Source: Macrophomina tecta
Taxonomy: Eukaryota > Ascomycota > Dothideomycetes > Botryosphaeriales > Botryosphaeriaceae
DNA length: 64,000 nucleotides
NCBI GenBank assembly: GCA_024180945.1
Contig: JAKSGN010000002.1
Coordinates: 434,001-498,000 of the forward strand
Direction of reading: 5' to 3'
Both the position numbers and the translations under genes were made by a program. This document shows positions 43,501-56,038 of the stretch, piece after piece (position 1 is the stretch's first letter; every line of letters begins with the position of its first letter). A model generated the notes under the pieces. That model searched no databases. It saw nothing but the letters and a program-made list of their open reading frames with translations, and was not told the DNA's origin.

Positions 43501-46500
43501 GTCGCGGGGTAGCATACAGGCGGAAGCGAAATTCGACAGGGTAATTACGCCGTGTAAAGAGGGGTATTCGCCGGCGTTGTGCGATGTTTGCTGAATGATT
43601 CACCGAGGATATTACTGGCGATATGGTGAGCAGGAAAATGGGAAGTGCCGGAGGAGCCTGAGTTGTGCCATTTTGTGGAGATAGAAGTCAACGGATCGGG
43701 CACGAGCTGCTCCAACGTGTGCAGGTCATATCGTTTTGTGCCTCGTATTGGGAGATAGTTGGTATTGGTAAATTGCTTGCATCAAGGCCAAGCAAGCTGG
43801 CACTCGAGCACTTCCTGAACGCTGTGCAGCTGCACACAGGCACATAATCAAAATGACATAAGTTTGCTTTTCCTGGGGTGGAGGCGACCACGATTAGGAA
43901 TTTGCCGCACGCAGTCAGCTGCAAAGGAACTCCACGCGGCTGCAAGTGCCCCATCGTGCATCTGGTAGAACACTGAATAGGGCAGATCTTCAACGGAAAC
44001 ATCAAGCCGAAGGTCTAAGCCCTTCAAAAGGGTGGGGGGGGACCGAAGGCCGCAAGTCTGGAGCAGCTGAAAGTTGCAAAAGTTCGGAAAGAAGAGTTTC
44101 ATACTCAAGACGGGTACGGCCCCCGAGCGAGTGGGTACTTGGACGCTGAGACCTAGCCAAACCTTGTTCGGGTGACTTAATCTACCATCGCAAAGCTGCT
44201 CATAGTCGAAGCAGGTGAAGTCGTAAGCTTGCAGTGCGTCTTCCGTATCCCCGAATTCAGGACCAGCAGCCTACCAACAATCTGCAAAGCCATGCATCGA
44301 TGTGAGGATGCGTAGTATAAATGGTACTGAGAGTTGTGGAAGCGTGCATCCGCACTGAGCAGCGGCAGTGTCACAACTCAAAAAGTTTCCGATAATAAGC
44401 ATGGGCCACATGGTGATGAACGGACGCGGCCGCACTGCCAGGGAATCCAGAACCCGGTAACCCGCCCGGAGAAGCAACACCACCAGCGGCGGTAAGCTTG
44501 TGGCAGCGTTGTCGCAATCAGCCTGCATGGAAGTAATGGAGCGATAACCGGGGCCGTGTTTGTATATGGCCCATCGCAACAAACTGACTGGTTGACGATT
44601 GGCGTAATGGGTAGAAAGGGCCGTGAAGAAAGGCACACTTTCGTGTTTCTGGGCATGCAGACCCAGGACATACTTGTGCGTGTGTGAATGCAAAAAGTAT
44701 AGGCTGAATGGTCCGCAGCAATACTTGCGTCGACCCACATTGGCCACCCACCCACCCACTTGGGCAAACAGTGTCAGTCACCTTCCATAACAGGAGGTGG
44801 ACCACCATAGCCGTAAGCCCGGAACGGTAAGCTTCATGACAAAACCAAATAATGACCTAACAGCTGCGCTGCTTCTCGGTTCGCTCGCGGCTGGTATGGC
44901 TGCTGACGCTCATACCTCCCCTGCTTTGTTGTGAGCCCTGCTGCCGGGTGTTCGGGAAGTCCGCAAGGCCTGCGCTTCTCCGTGGGGAGTGCTGCTGGCC
45001 AGTTCGGGTCTCCATAATGCTCGCTGATCGGTCGAATGAGAACCTCTCGGGTAACAACACCCGCTCCAGCGGAGACGATGATCTTCTGATTCCTCAGCGT
45101 TATCACGTCGCCAACAATCAAGCTGCGCTTGGTGGTAGCAACACGAACCATTAGCAAGAGTCTGGAGAGATTTGTTCCCTACCGCCTAGACACTCTCTTC
45201 TACTGTTGTCGCCCCTCTTTCGGCGAAGAGTGGAGCGTTTGATGACGTGGGCAAGATTGGATGTGACACTTCTGCGGCAACAGGTTACCGACAAACGCTC
45301 GGCCATAAGTAAGCCACAAGAGGGGCTGGTCCAGCAGGCATTCCATTAGTTTGGTAACGGCTGGTAGTTGCGTCGAAAGTTACCGTGCCATCTTCTACAT
45401 GAGAGTCAGTGCTTGCTGCTGCAGAAACTCATCGCACAGACCCAACGCGACGTCGTTGATTGAAGTTGAAGCAAGTGAGCAATTAATTTAGAGGCGCGGC
45501 CGGTTTGACTCCTTCGGCCGGAAAGAACGTAGCCAAGTACGTGTTCCTTGGGAAAATTTAAGCTTCGGGGAAAGAAAAACGGCAGCGAGACCGCAGGATT
45601 GCATCGGTGCGCAGAGGCGAATTATTGGACGGTCGCCCAATTCTGCGGCATGAAAAGGCCGTGCGATCGAGACATGCTGGTTTGGTTGACATGAGCGGAA
45701 CAGACTCCGCACCTCCTGGACTTTGAAAATTGATTGGCGGGAAGACAAGAATATTATCCATGAAGACATCGCAAAGTTTGCGCTCCCCGGTCCTATGGCC
45801 TTTTCGCTTCTTGAGACGATAATATTCTGTAGCTTACTAAAAGGGAACGGGACCCCCCAGAGCGAGTCAAAATTGGCCATTGAAGACCACCCATCGAGCC
45901 TTGCTGCCTCAATAGATTTCGGAAGCTAGTGAGCTGTGGCACGGGACAGGAATGTTGCCGGGACTCATTTTGTATGGGTGTCCGTCTCATCAACAAAGGT
46001 TTCATTGTGTATTGCCTAGCACTTGCTTAGGTGCTGGAGGCTTTTGTCAGGCCTCTTCCGCTTCCAAGGATGGAAACCGTACAGATGCAAATTGGTCTTG
46101 GGTTCCATTCGCTTAACAGGTTCGATGCTCCGATGCACGCGTTGCAGCCGCAGACTTGTCCCGGTCGACGGCATGGACGGGACTGGTTTCTATTGCCACC
46201 AATTAAGCCAGGGCTCCTCCCTAAGCCGAGGAGAGCGGGAGACAGGGTCTGCACGAGGGAGCTGCACGATTGCGTCGATCCGGAACACGAGTTATTCGAG
46301 AATGCCGTGCATGATCTTTGTAATCATGCCGACGAAGAACCAGGTTGTTGAGATCGAGTGATGCCCAGAAGGGCAATCAGCGCCACGCAGCAAGCGGCCG
46401 CAACCTTTACGCTTCGGACCCGGACAAGGAATGGTGTCAGCCGGGCGGTTTTAGCTGTACAGTTCGGCATTCCATCAGGGCCGACTGCTCCGAAGGTGGG

Positions 46501-49500
46501 TGGATAGTCGTGGAAATGGGGCGACCGAAATGGACGAAAGTGGACTAAGGGCTTGGCTTGCAGAGTCGCTAGGTTTATTGCAGGCTTGTCCGGGCATCGA
46601 TAATGATTCCTCTGTGATTATAGTGGTAGTAGGCATGGGTTGTGGCTACTGAACCCGCTCTAGATGCGTACGCCATACGATCCAGTATCTCAAAAGGGTA
46701 AATGTGGTATGATCTTGGAGTTGGCTGGGGTCATAAAGTCAATGATGGCAACGTCGTCTGTCCTCGGTCCATCAGGCGCGACCCTGAGTGCTTTGAAAAG
46801 GAGTCGGCCGCTCAACAAGCGATTCAAAAATTAAGCTGTGTACACGATCTCCGCTGGGGCATTTGGCTATTTCCTACTCCGGCATGCGCTCCGAGACACA
46901 CTCAATCAAGCTTGAGTAGATATTGTACGGGACGCCTGAGGACAGTGCGCAGTGGAGAATGGGGCAACTGTGGTAGGTCAGCAACTAGCAGTGCTATCCT
47001 CGTCAGGAGAAGTGAGGCATCCATAGTAGCAGCATCCTCAGGAATGCATGCTCGATGAGATCACTCAAGCCGTGTCGGCGGCGGGAAAAACCACCGCATT
47101 TGGCGCGTAAATGCTTGATTAGGCGGAAAGGCGGCTGACACACGCCCTGGCGCGGCAACACCACGAGTGCTCGCCCCGGATCCAGGTTGACACTGAGTTA
47201 AGAAGAGCCAAGCATGAGGACTCGACAGCGGATCCCGAAGTGGCAATGAGCGCGCGCTGCGGGCGGGTAGGCAACGCCAAGGAGTCTCAAGTGCCTTCAT
47301 GTCAGCTTGCGTGCATTAGTACAAGCCTAAATTGTCCTCGGCCATGTTTCGCACACAGTTGCTGTTTGCACGATCATGTAGGGTTCAAGATGCTTTGTTG
47401 GGAGTTTCGGGGCGGCCGGCTCAACGATGAGCAGCTCCGGCTTCACATGCGTGCGTTCGATGGTGGAGATCTGCACGCCTTCAGGAAGTCGGGCCGGTGG
47501 GTGTGAGTGCAATGTGGTCGCTCTATTGCCCAAGAAGGCAGGGCGATGTTCCTGGGAGGACGGGCGGATGTGTGATTGGGCAAGGGCGCGCGCAACTCAA
47601 CTGCCAACCGCTGACTAGCCGGCAAGGACGAACAATGCGAAATTGCGGTGGTGTGCTCTAAAACCGGGTTTACTGAGCAGAACGGCCGAGCCGTGCTTTT
47701 GAGCAATGGCCTGATGGTTGCATTATTGGCTGCGCCCGTATGGAGGCGATGTCGCAACCTTCCGGCAACCGTCATAGCAGCGACACGGCTGCAGGGTCCT
47801 CCGCTGCTCGCCGCGACCTCACGCCGGCCAATTACCCAGACTTTGGCGGTGCCAGATATGGGTTCGCTTGCGGATTCCTCGAACGCTCGTCCAGCGCCCG
47901 TCGCCTTCACGTCCTCAGCCCTCGGCCGCAAGCAGAAAGAAGGCCAGCAGCTTAGGGTCAGGAGGCGACCGCCATCTGATGCGCACTGGCGCGCTGCCCG
48001 CTGCCCGAGCTTCCGAGACAGCTGCACGATCAAGATTCATGCAGGAGTGATCACTGCCGTTATCTGATCCGGGGCCGACAGCCAGCGGCCTCCCAGAAGG
48101 CCACTTGGGAGTATCGGGTATCGATGAAGCCTGGTTCCTGGTTTTCGTGCTGCCTGATTGTCGGCTGCCGCGACTCATGGCAATAAGCTTGCGCCAATGC
48201 TGAAATGGCCCGAACGCCTCGCCACGTCCCGCGCGAGCGTCCCCGCATTGTCACGCTGATGTGGCTTGTGCCTGGCTGTCGATCGCCTTACTTAGAGGCA
48301 TATCGATCGTGATTTGCCCGGCCCATCTTATCAGCGTCAGACAAGCTTCGCTGCTGCCTCGGCGACACGTTCGGCGCGCATCACACCAGCAGCAGCGAAG
48401 GCCGCGCTGGAGGAGGGGGGGGGGTGGGGGTGGAGGGGCGCTCTGCTTGACTGCTAGGCGCCGCGCTCTAGAACACTGGGCCACAGTGAAGGCGGGCCTG
48501 GTGATCCATCGAACCATGCGCAGATTCAGGCTGGAAATGAGCTGATGCTACGGTTACGCACCGCGGGACGCTTTCTCCTGGCGATGGACTCGCCAGTGGG
48601 GGGAGGGGCCGGGGGGGCGCGAGATGGAGGCATTTAGCCGGCAAAGGACAGCCGAGGCGAATAGGCGAGAGAATAAGGGGATGCCAAAACGCCAGAGCAA
48701 AAGAAATGGAACCAACGACCCGGTACAACTATGAACGGACGTGTCTGATATAAACATGGTCAGCGGCCTGTTACGAGGAGCTACGCAAGCGGAGAGAATT
48801 TCGACTCATTCCCGGGTCGCGTCCTGGTCGCCGGCAACAGCTGCACGCCCTAGGCCCAAAGCGGCAGTGCAGCGCACGCAGTCAAACCGTAAATGCCCGT
48901 CATAAGACATGGGAGCCCGGTGCGCGTGGGCCACGGACCCAGGCTGGCGCCCGGCGGGCGAGATGTGCGTCGCCTTGCAGGAGTCGGGACCGGGGCGGGC
49001 GGTGATCAGGGAGCAGGGTCGCCGTTCGCGGGCGGATGCGGACGTGGGAGGTCAAGATGGCCGTGGGGGAGGGATGAGGTTGGTGAAGGCACGGCGCAGG
49101 CAGGCTTAGCGGCGGCGGGCGGTAGCGAGGCTCCAGAGCGGCGAGCGGACACCACAATGCCACTGTTGCGCGGGCCATCTCGTCTCGCGGCAGAGGCGTT
49201 GATCGCCGCTGGGCTAAAGCGTCCCCGGCGGCGGTATCCCTGCATAGGTCCACCGGGCGAGCGACGCAGCAGGCCGCTCGGCGCAGCGCAGTGCAGAGCA
49301 GAGCAGCCACAGCGAAGCAGCAGGTGGATGCCGGACCGGAGCCGCAGGCCGGCGACCGACAGCGAGACATGTCGGAACAGACGTGGTCTCAGTGCCAAGG
49401 CCGCGCGCGCTCACATCTTTTCCCTGGCGGATAAGACTTACATCACCGCCACAGGCGACCGGTCGCACAGCGCTATCGAAAAGCGCTCGCTGGTGCAGTG

Positions 49501-50753
49501 GAGCGCTGGAAGCGAGGTGACCAGCCCTGCGCCGGCCATCCCTTTTCATCGCCGAGCGCCCCAAAGCGGCAGGGCGGGCCACGCGAAAGCAGCAGGCGTC
49601 GCCCAGAGCGGGCGGGCGGCGCGGCTCCAGTTGCAGCGCGCGCGATTAAGCATTCGGCCACCGGCGGCGCTGGCGGCGGTGCAAGCACGCTGAGGTGGGC
49701 AGTTTATATACTCGCGCTGGGGGCGGGCAAGTCGCACGGCGCGACGCAACGCTGTCCGAATGGGAGGCGGGCGGCAGGGCGCTGGCGGGCGGCGCTGGCG
49801 GGCTGCAAGAGGCGGCGAAAGCAGCTACGGTGGGGACCGCTGGGGCAGATCTGGCTCTGGCCGTCAGTCAACGGCAGCTAAGGAGCGCCACGCCAAGGGC
49901 CGCCGTTGACAGATGGATTCCTGGTTGCCAGACACCTCCGTCCTGCAGCGCCCGGCAAGCGGCGTCGCACGAGGGCACGGCGGCACCGTGTTGACCATTC
50001 CGCATTCCAGTTTCTGCCCACCTCCTTGCGGCGCCCGGAGCCCTCGCAGGCGCGCTGGCATGTAACTGCGCGCTCACAAATTGCTGGGCGTGACACCTGC
50101 AGCGCCCGCGGATGCGAAACAGTCGCGCCGAAAAACCTGGGGCCGCTGTTTGTGTTTGACCCGGGAAAGCGCCTTATTTGACGATGCGCGACGAAAATGC
50201 GCATCTGCGCCTGCATCACCACCATCAGCTGCACCTCTCCTTGCGCATCAGGCTAGCCCGTGTGCCGCGCAGATAAAACCCGGCATATCCTGACCTGCCG
50301 CCGGAACGCCTGCCTGCCGCCCACTGTCCCATCCCAAGCCCTTCCCCACGGCCTGCAGGACGCCCCAGGGCCCATTGGCCGCGCCGAACCCGCCAATCGA
50401 GCTGCTCGGCCTGAGTCAAAGCCCACGCCTCGGCCGCTGCCATCCCAGGTTGTCGCAAATGTCTGGCGTGAGGCTTTGGCATCCCTGGAACAAATCCCAG
50501 AAGCCCTCGACCGCCAGCAGCATAGCGGACCACTGCCTGCCCACCCATGTCGATCCAGATACAACGTTGACACCGCGGCCCGCTCGTGCCTTTTAACCTC
50601 CGTATCCGCCACATTGGACCTTTTGGGTCGCCTGCTGTTTCGACTGTCTCGCTGCCCTCACCGACTCTGGTTTGCGGGTCACGGCAAACGACGAGCGGAG
50701 CTCCCAATGCGGCTTCGTGCATCGTGTCCTGCCGCGGACAACTAATAACACGC
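40512..50753. other. 10.2-kb interval with no convincing gene, upstream of velC
   Basis: I read all frames and found no domain, intron-joined exon series or sustained codon bias. The left 7 kb is of ordinary composition with many stops. From about 47.6 kb the sequence becomes GC-rich, and chance frames of 100-260 codons appear on both strands, including a 266-codon plus-strand frame at 48893-49693. A sequence resembling one arm of the hairpin repeat (GAAGTATTCTTCCGGACG) sits at 40767-40784. The interval most likely combines the pus1 3' flank, the velC upstream regulatory region and possible non-coding transcription. A decayed repeat cannot be excluded. Confidence 0.5.
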
Positions 50754-52280
50754 ATGTCCCGACCTCCAGCGCCGTCGCCGATACATCCTCCAAACTCCAC
50801 CCGGAACACCACCCAAATGGCCATGACCGAGACCCAGAACCTCCCGCACTTTCCCCCGCCGCCCTATCTTGGAGACCCCTACCGTCGTCTGCCCCAGCCT
50901 GTCCAGCTTCCTCCCCTCGCAGTTCCCCGGGACCCTGTGCGACCTGACTTTCCGCCCTTCTTCTCGCCCTCCCAGCGCTCTCTGCCCTCCATCCACTCTC
51001 TTCCCACCACCACCACCTCCGCCCCAGCTCAGTCCAGGCCCGAGCAGCATCGCTCCCAGACCCGCTCCGCTGCTCCAGTCGACAAGCTGCTGTCTTCCCA
51101 TCCGTACACGCCGCCTCGTTCGGATCCGCCCTACTCTCCGTCCCTCCAGTATGGCCGCAACGCCTCCCCCAGGTTGCAGGCTGAGGCGAGGCATCCTCGC
51201 CCGCGGCCGGTGACGACGAGGTATCCAGAAGAACCGCGTCCCATTCACCAAGAGCCTCCTTATGTCTCCCAAGGAAACCCTCCTCCGCCTCCTCCACAAC
51301 GGCAACAAACCTATCAGCCGCTACCGTCGCCCAATTACACCTCCAGCTATCCACCCAGCAACGCCTCGTTCCGTGGTTCAATCGATTCGCATCGTGGATC
51401 CGCGGCGTCGTCTTACGGGACGTCTGCAAGCTATGCTGAGCCTGCGGCTCCACCTCCAGCTCAAAGACCACCACCTCCCCCGCCTCCGCCACCTGCAGCA
51501 GCACCAGCGCCATCCAGTGTTGGACCTAGCATCGTTCCCAGCGTGCCATTCCGTGGACCGCAGCAGGACAAGACGTACGCTCCGATTATTCGATCTACTT
51601 CGCACTTTTGCTAATGGCTTCAAAGGCAATACGAGTATAAACTCATCGTCCGGCAACAGCCTGTGGCTGCTCGGGCCTGTGGATTTGGGGAGCGTGACCG
51701 GAGAGTGATCGACCCTCCACCCATCATCCAACTGACGGTGACGGACCCGAAGACTGGACAGTCGGATCCGGATGAGCTGCGATACTCTCTAAACGTAGTG
51801 CATTGCACGCTCTGGAATGCTGACGGGACCAATGAGGAGACAGCACTTATCCAACCCGACCGGAGAACCACCAGGCGTCTCATGGGCCAACTCGTCGCAT
51901 CGCCCTCAGTTGCGAAAGATGAGCACGACAAGGAGGGTTGTTTCTTCTGCTTTCCTGATTTATCATGCCGTACACACGGCAAGTACAGACTCCGCTTCGT
52001 CTTGATGCGCATCGACCCGATGAATCTGCATGTCGGAGGCCTGATGCCCATTCTGACCGAGGTTTTGAGCGACGTCTTCACCGTTTATACAGCCAAGGAT
52101 TTCCCGGGGATGAGACCCAGCAGCGCTTTGACACGAGCACTGAAGTTGCAAGGTTGCAACATCCAGGTCAAGAAGGGAAATGAGAAGGCGCTCGCCCGGC
52201 GGCGGGCAAGTCATATCAGTGACGAGGACGACCAGGGAGACAATGAATCGCATTCAGGGCGCAAGCGGCGCAGGGAGTAA
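50754..52280 (+). CDS. velC: velvet-domain regulator, VelC type
   Basis: Velvet proteins are fungal DNA-binding regulators of development and secondary metabolism with an NF-kappaB-like fold. Exons 50754-51574 and 51626-52280 join in phase to 491 residues. The 51-nt intron has a GTACGC donor and a TGCTAAT branch-like site. The first 270 or so residues are Pro/Ser/Gln-rich with poly-Pro runs. The velvet domain begins at about residue 275: YKLIVRQQPVAARACGFGER, DRRVIDPPPIIQLTV, GCFFCFPDLSCRTHGKYRLR and EVLSDVFTVYTAKDFPGM. The ACGFGERDRR and CFFCFPDLSCRT blocks, with an unsplit domain, fit VelC better than VosA or VelB. A GRKRRRE C-terminus may serve as nuclear signal. GTAAGT straddles the stop region, so a further intron is possible. 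The ATG used is the first in frame. Confidence 0.9.
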
Positions 52281-53589
52281 GTCGGAGTGAACTTAGTATC
52301 TAAAATCGGGATTACTGTTACAAGGTGATAAACGGGCATATTGTGGGTCATATTAAAGCTCGCATGGCATACCCTTTCTCTTATCTCCCTTCGGCGCGCA
52401 GCACGGATTCAAAGGTTTCCAGTTATTCCCTACGGCGAATGCGCGTATTTCGGCAAAAAGGCATCGGAGCGTAGCACCGTGGCAGCCACATATGCTCGAC
52501 CTGTTCTGGTCTCTTCTTTCGAGGGCTCTGCGGTGATATCTCACATACTGCAAGAATGAGGCGGCGTGAAAAGAGACTGGGATGGATTGCATGAATCATG
52601 AAGGCGACGCGGTGAGAGGACCGACATGTGTATATGACCAAATAGCAAGAGAGGCGGTTTTCGCGCAGGAGTTTTGTTTGCTATATGGGCAGGGTGCGCT
52701 CTTAATGGTCTCTGTTATCGCCTTCTCGGTTTGCTTGGACCATTTTATTTTAGTCAGGCTTACGGTCCGCCTTGCACTGCCGACGAGCATAAACCGTCAG
52801 AAGTTAGTACCAAGCTATCACATCCTGCGCGTGAAGTGCCGTCCCTGAGGGCCGCCGAGAGCCGTTCATTGACGCCTGGAGGCGATGCCTAGCAGCCGAG
52901 CATGAGACGCGGCCAGCTCATGCAGAGATGAAGCACACCGTATGACGCGTATGGTATACACACAAATTCTGCCTTGAGCCGTGCAGATGATGGTTTTCGC
53001 AACTGCGTGCCGGTCGACTACTCTACATCATATATTATCACCGGAGGACGCGGCGTTGCGGTCCGGCAGAGAAGTGCATTTGCGAGCACCTTGGAGAGCC
53101 CCCCCTCTTTCACCACACATGACTGTCTCGCTTTGTCGCATTTTCTGCGTACAAGTGCGGAAGCAGAATGCAAGGCGTGAGCTGGACGCGCAAGGTCTGC
53201 TGTGCAGCCATCGCATCGAAGATCGCCGCGTGAGTATGCACCGCGTCCCTTCGGGTAGCTGTCAGGCTCCTAGCTGACCACCGTGGCGGGAGCGGCGAGC
53301 AGCTAAGCGCGTCCCTGCCGCGTTTTGGGTTGGCTTCCCGCTGCAAGAAATAGCGGGCCACGAAAGAGAGGTAAAAAAGAAAAGCAAGGCAGCAGGGCGG
53401 AGAGCGTGTCGCGTTAAGGTTTTCTGCCTTTGACTGGTGCGCCCAAGCTCCAAGGCCACCAGGCCGCCCTAGCCTGCGCGGCGAGCCCCACCAATATTTT
53501 TTCGCGACCACTGCCGTCACTTCGACCTTTTCTTCTCTCCCCCTGGCAAAAGCCAGGAACGGCACCACCTAGTTTCACAACAATCCAAA
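52281..53589. other. intergenic region, velC/ura7
   Basis: These 1.3 kb hold the velC 3' flank and the ura7 promoter. A pyrimidine-rich stretch ends near 53560, shortly before the ura7 ATG. No other element was recognised. Confidence 0.5.
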
Positions 53590-55637
53590 ATGAAGTACGT
53601 CCTGGTGTCTGGAGGTATGCGACCTGTCCCCTGCCGTTCGGGCGCCCGCGCTGACAGCTGGCGCAGGTGTTATTAGCGGCGTCGGCAAGGGCATTATCGG
53701 TATGACAGCTCTCATGGAAGCACCGCGCGTGTCCTGCCCCCGACTGACGCGTCAACAGCCTCGTCGACCGGCCTGCTGCTCAAGACTATCGGGTTGAAGA
53801 TATGTCGCCCGCCGTTACGCGTGTTTTTTGCCCGCGCTGCCTTGTGGAAATGCTAACCGGCTGTGCACGTCTCGTCGATCAAAATCGACCCCTACCTCAA
53901 TGTCGACGCTGGTACTATGAACCCCAAGGAGTATGTCGCATCTCCCGCTCCCGACAGGCTGGCTGCATTTAACACCGTCTCAGGCACGGTGAGGTGTTCG
54001 TGCTCTCCGACGGCGGCGAAGTCGATCTCGACCTGGGCAACTACGAGCGCTACCTCAACATCACCCTGACTCGCGAGAATAACATCACGACCGGCAAGAT
54101 ATATCAGCATGTCATTGAGAAGGAGCGCCGGGGCGACTACCTGGGCAAGACGGTGCAGGTCGTGCCGCACATCACCGACGCCATTCAGGCCTGGATTGAG
54201 CGCGTCTCTAAGATTCCCGTGGACGACACAAACGAGGAGCCGGATATCTGCATCGTCGAACTGGGTGGCACGGTTGGTGACATCGAGAGCATGCCTTTCG
54301 TCGAGGCCATGACTCAGCTGCGCCATCGCGCTGGCAAGAACAACTTTCTCAACATCCACGTCTCTTATGTCCCGACGATCAATGGCGAGCAGAAGACCAA
54401 GCCCACTCAGCACGCCGTGAAAAGCGTGCGGAGTGCAGGCTTGATTCCCGATCTGGTATGTAGCCGGCAGATCAGCTGTAAGCGGGCTTTTATTGACGTT
54501 TCAATTTAGATTGCTTGCCGCTGCGAACGCCCGCTCGAGCGTTCCACGATTGAGAAGATCGCGCACCACTGCCAAGTTGAGGTTGAGCAGGTGGTCGCAG
54601 TCCGCGACATGCCCACTATCTATCAGGTACCCGTCCTTCTGGAAGAGCAAGGGTTGATCCACCTCTTGCGCAAGGCGCTGAAGCTCAATGCGCTGAACAC
54701 GCCTGCCTCGATGATTAAAAAGGGCGAGAAGATTTGGAAGACGTGGAAGGACCTGACGGTTACGCAAGACCACTACTTTGAGACGGTCAACATTGCGCTT
54801 GTCGGCAAGTACATCGAGCTTCACGACTCGTACCTCTCCGTCATTAAGTCGCTCGAGCACTCGGCCATGCGCTGCAGAAGGAAGCTCAACTTAATTTGGG
54901 TAGATGCGGAGCACCTGGAGCCCGCCACGAGGACGAGTGACCCGGCCAAGTTCCACAAAGCTTGGCATGAGGTGTGCACAGCATCCGGAATCCTCGTGCC
55001 CGGCGGCTTCGGGCAGCGCGGAACGGAGGGCATGATGGCCGCTGCAAAATGGGCGCGCGACAATAAGACCCCCTACTTGGGTGTGTGTCTGGGCATGCAG
55101 GTGGCCGTAATTGAGTACGCCCGCGACATATGCGGCATCGCGGGCGCAACATCCGAGGAGTTCAATTCGAAGGCCGATGACCGGATTATCATCTTCATGC
55201 CTGAGATTGACAAGGAGACGATGGGCGGTACCATGAGACTCGGTCTGCGTCCGACCGTTTTCCAGCCTGGCTCCGAGTGGAGCAAGCTCCGCGCCTTGTA
55301 TGGCGAGGCCCCGCAGATCCTGGAGCGCCACCGTCATCGCTACGAAGTCAACCCGGAGTACATTGAGCGCCTCGAGAAGGCCGGCCTCAACTTCGTCGGC
55401 AAGGACGAGAAGGGCGAGCGGATGGAGATCATCGAGCTCAAGGAACACCCTTACTTCGTTGGTGTCCAGTACCACCCCGAGTATCTCAGCAGGGTGCTCG
55501 AGCCCAGCAAGCCGTATCTCGGCTTCGTAGCCGCCAGTGCAGGCTGCCTTTCAACCATCACTAAGGAGCTGTTGGCTGAGGCCAAGGAGAGCCTCGCCAA
55601 TGGTGTCAATGGTGCTGCTGAGGGCAAGGACTTTTGA
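53590..55637 (+). CDS. ura7: CTP synthase
   Basis: CTP synthase aminates UTP to CTP using glutamine and ATP, the last step of de novo pyrimidine nucleotide synthesis. Exons 53590-53614, 53667-53699, 53759-53799, 53869-53930, 53984-54455 and 54510-55637 join in phase to 586 residues. The synthase domain shows [51 protein letters not shown] and [20 protein letters not shown]. The glutaminase domain has [12 protein letters not shown], the nucleophile Cys404 in LGVCLGMQ, and the His/Glu pair in VQYHPEY. The first three coding exons are very short (25, 33 and 41 nt). The intron at 53800-53868 begins ATATGT and ends GCAC: no AG exists at a usable position, and TGCTAAC lies just upstream of the AC end. 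All other introns are GT...AG. The length matches fungal CTP synthases. Confidence 0.95.
53800..53868 (+). other. AT...AC intron in ura7
   Basis: Exon 3 ends in the codons for GLK and the next conserved residues are VSSIKIDPY. The 69 nt between them start ATATGT and end GTGCAC. A TGCTAAC branch motif (53851-53857) lies 11 nt before the end. Reading through gives a stop, and no AG occurs between the branch site and the coding sequence of the next exon. Confidence 0.85.
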
Positions 55638-56038
55638 ATCGTTTCTCTTATGAAGGTGTTGATATCTGGAAAAGATGTGTTGGGATTTGGAATGGACGTC
55701 ATGGATTTGGGTGGATGGCTTCAAAGAACGGCATGACAAAAAAAAATTCGGAAATCTGGTTGGCGTTGTGGGAGAGCTTTTTTGATGGTTCCGGTTCTAT
55801 AGGATCTCTAGAAGCTTAAGACTACCTTGCGTTTCTGTCTTGGGTATTCCGACTGAAGATATTAGATCACCATTTTGGGCGCATCTTCTGCCGTGCAGGA
55901 GAGCTAGAGGCGTACGAAAAATGAAAATACAACCATCTCAAAAATCTGTGCTCGCTCGCCCATCCACCAATTGGTGCTGTTCGTTTTCGTGCCACTACCA
56001 CTGCCATCTATGTTCTAATCAAGAGTTCCTGATCCAGT
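55638..56038. other. convergent intergenic region, ura7/NUDIX gene
   Basis: This 401-bp gap between convergent genes has an A-run near 55739-55746. No other feature is seen. Confidence 0.55.

Noticed and set aside
48893..49693. 266-codon plus-strand frame in the velC upstream region
   Set aside because: Low-complexity Arg/Ala/Gly composition in GC-rich DNA, with similarly long frames on the opposite strand and no recognisable motif.
50593..51513. 306-codon minus-strand frame antisense to velC
   Set aside because: It mirrors the Pro/Ser-rich N-terminal coding region of velC; the codon pattern is explained by the sense gene.
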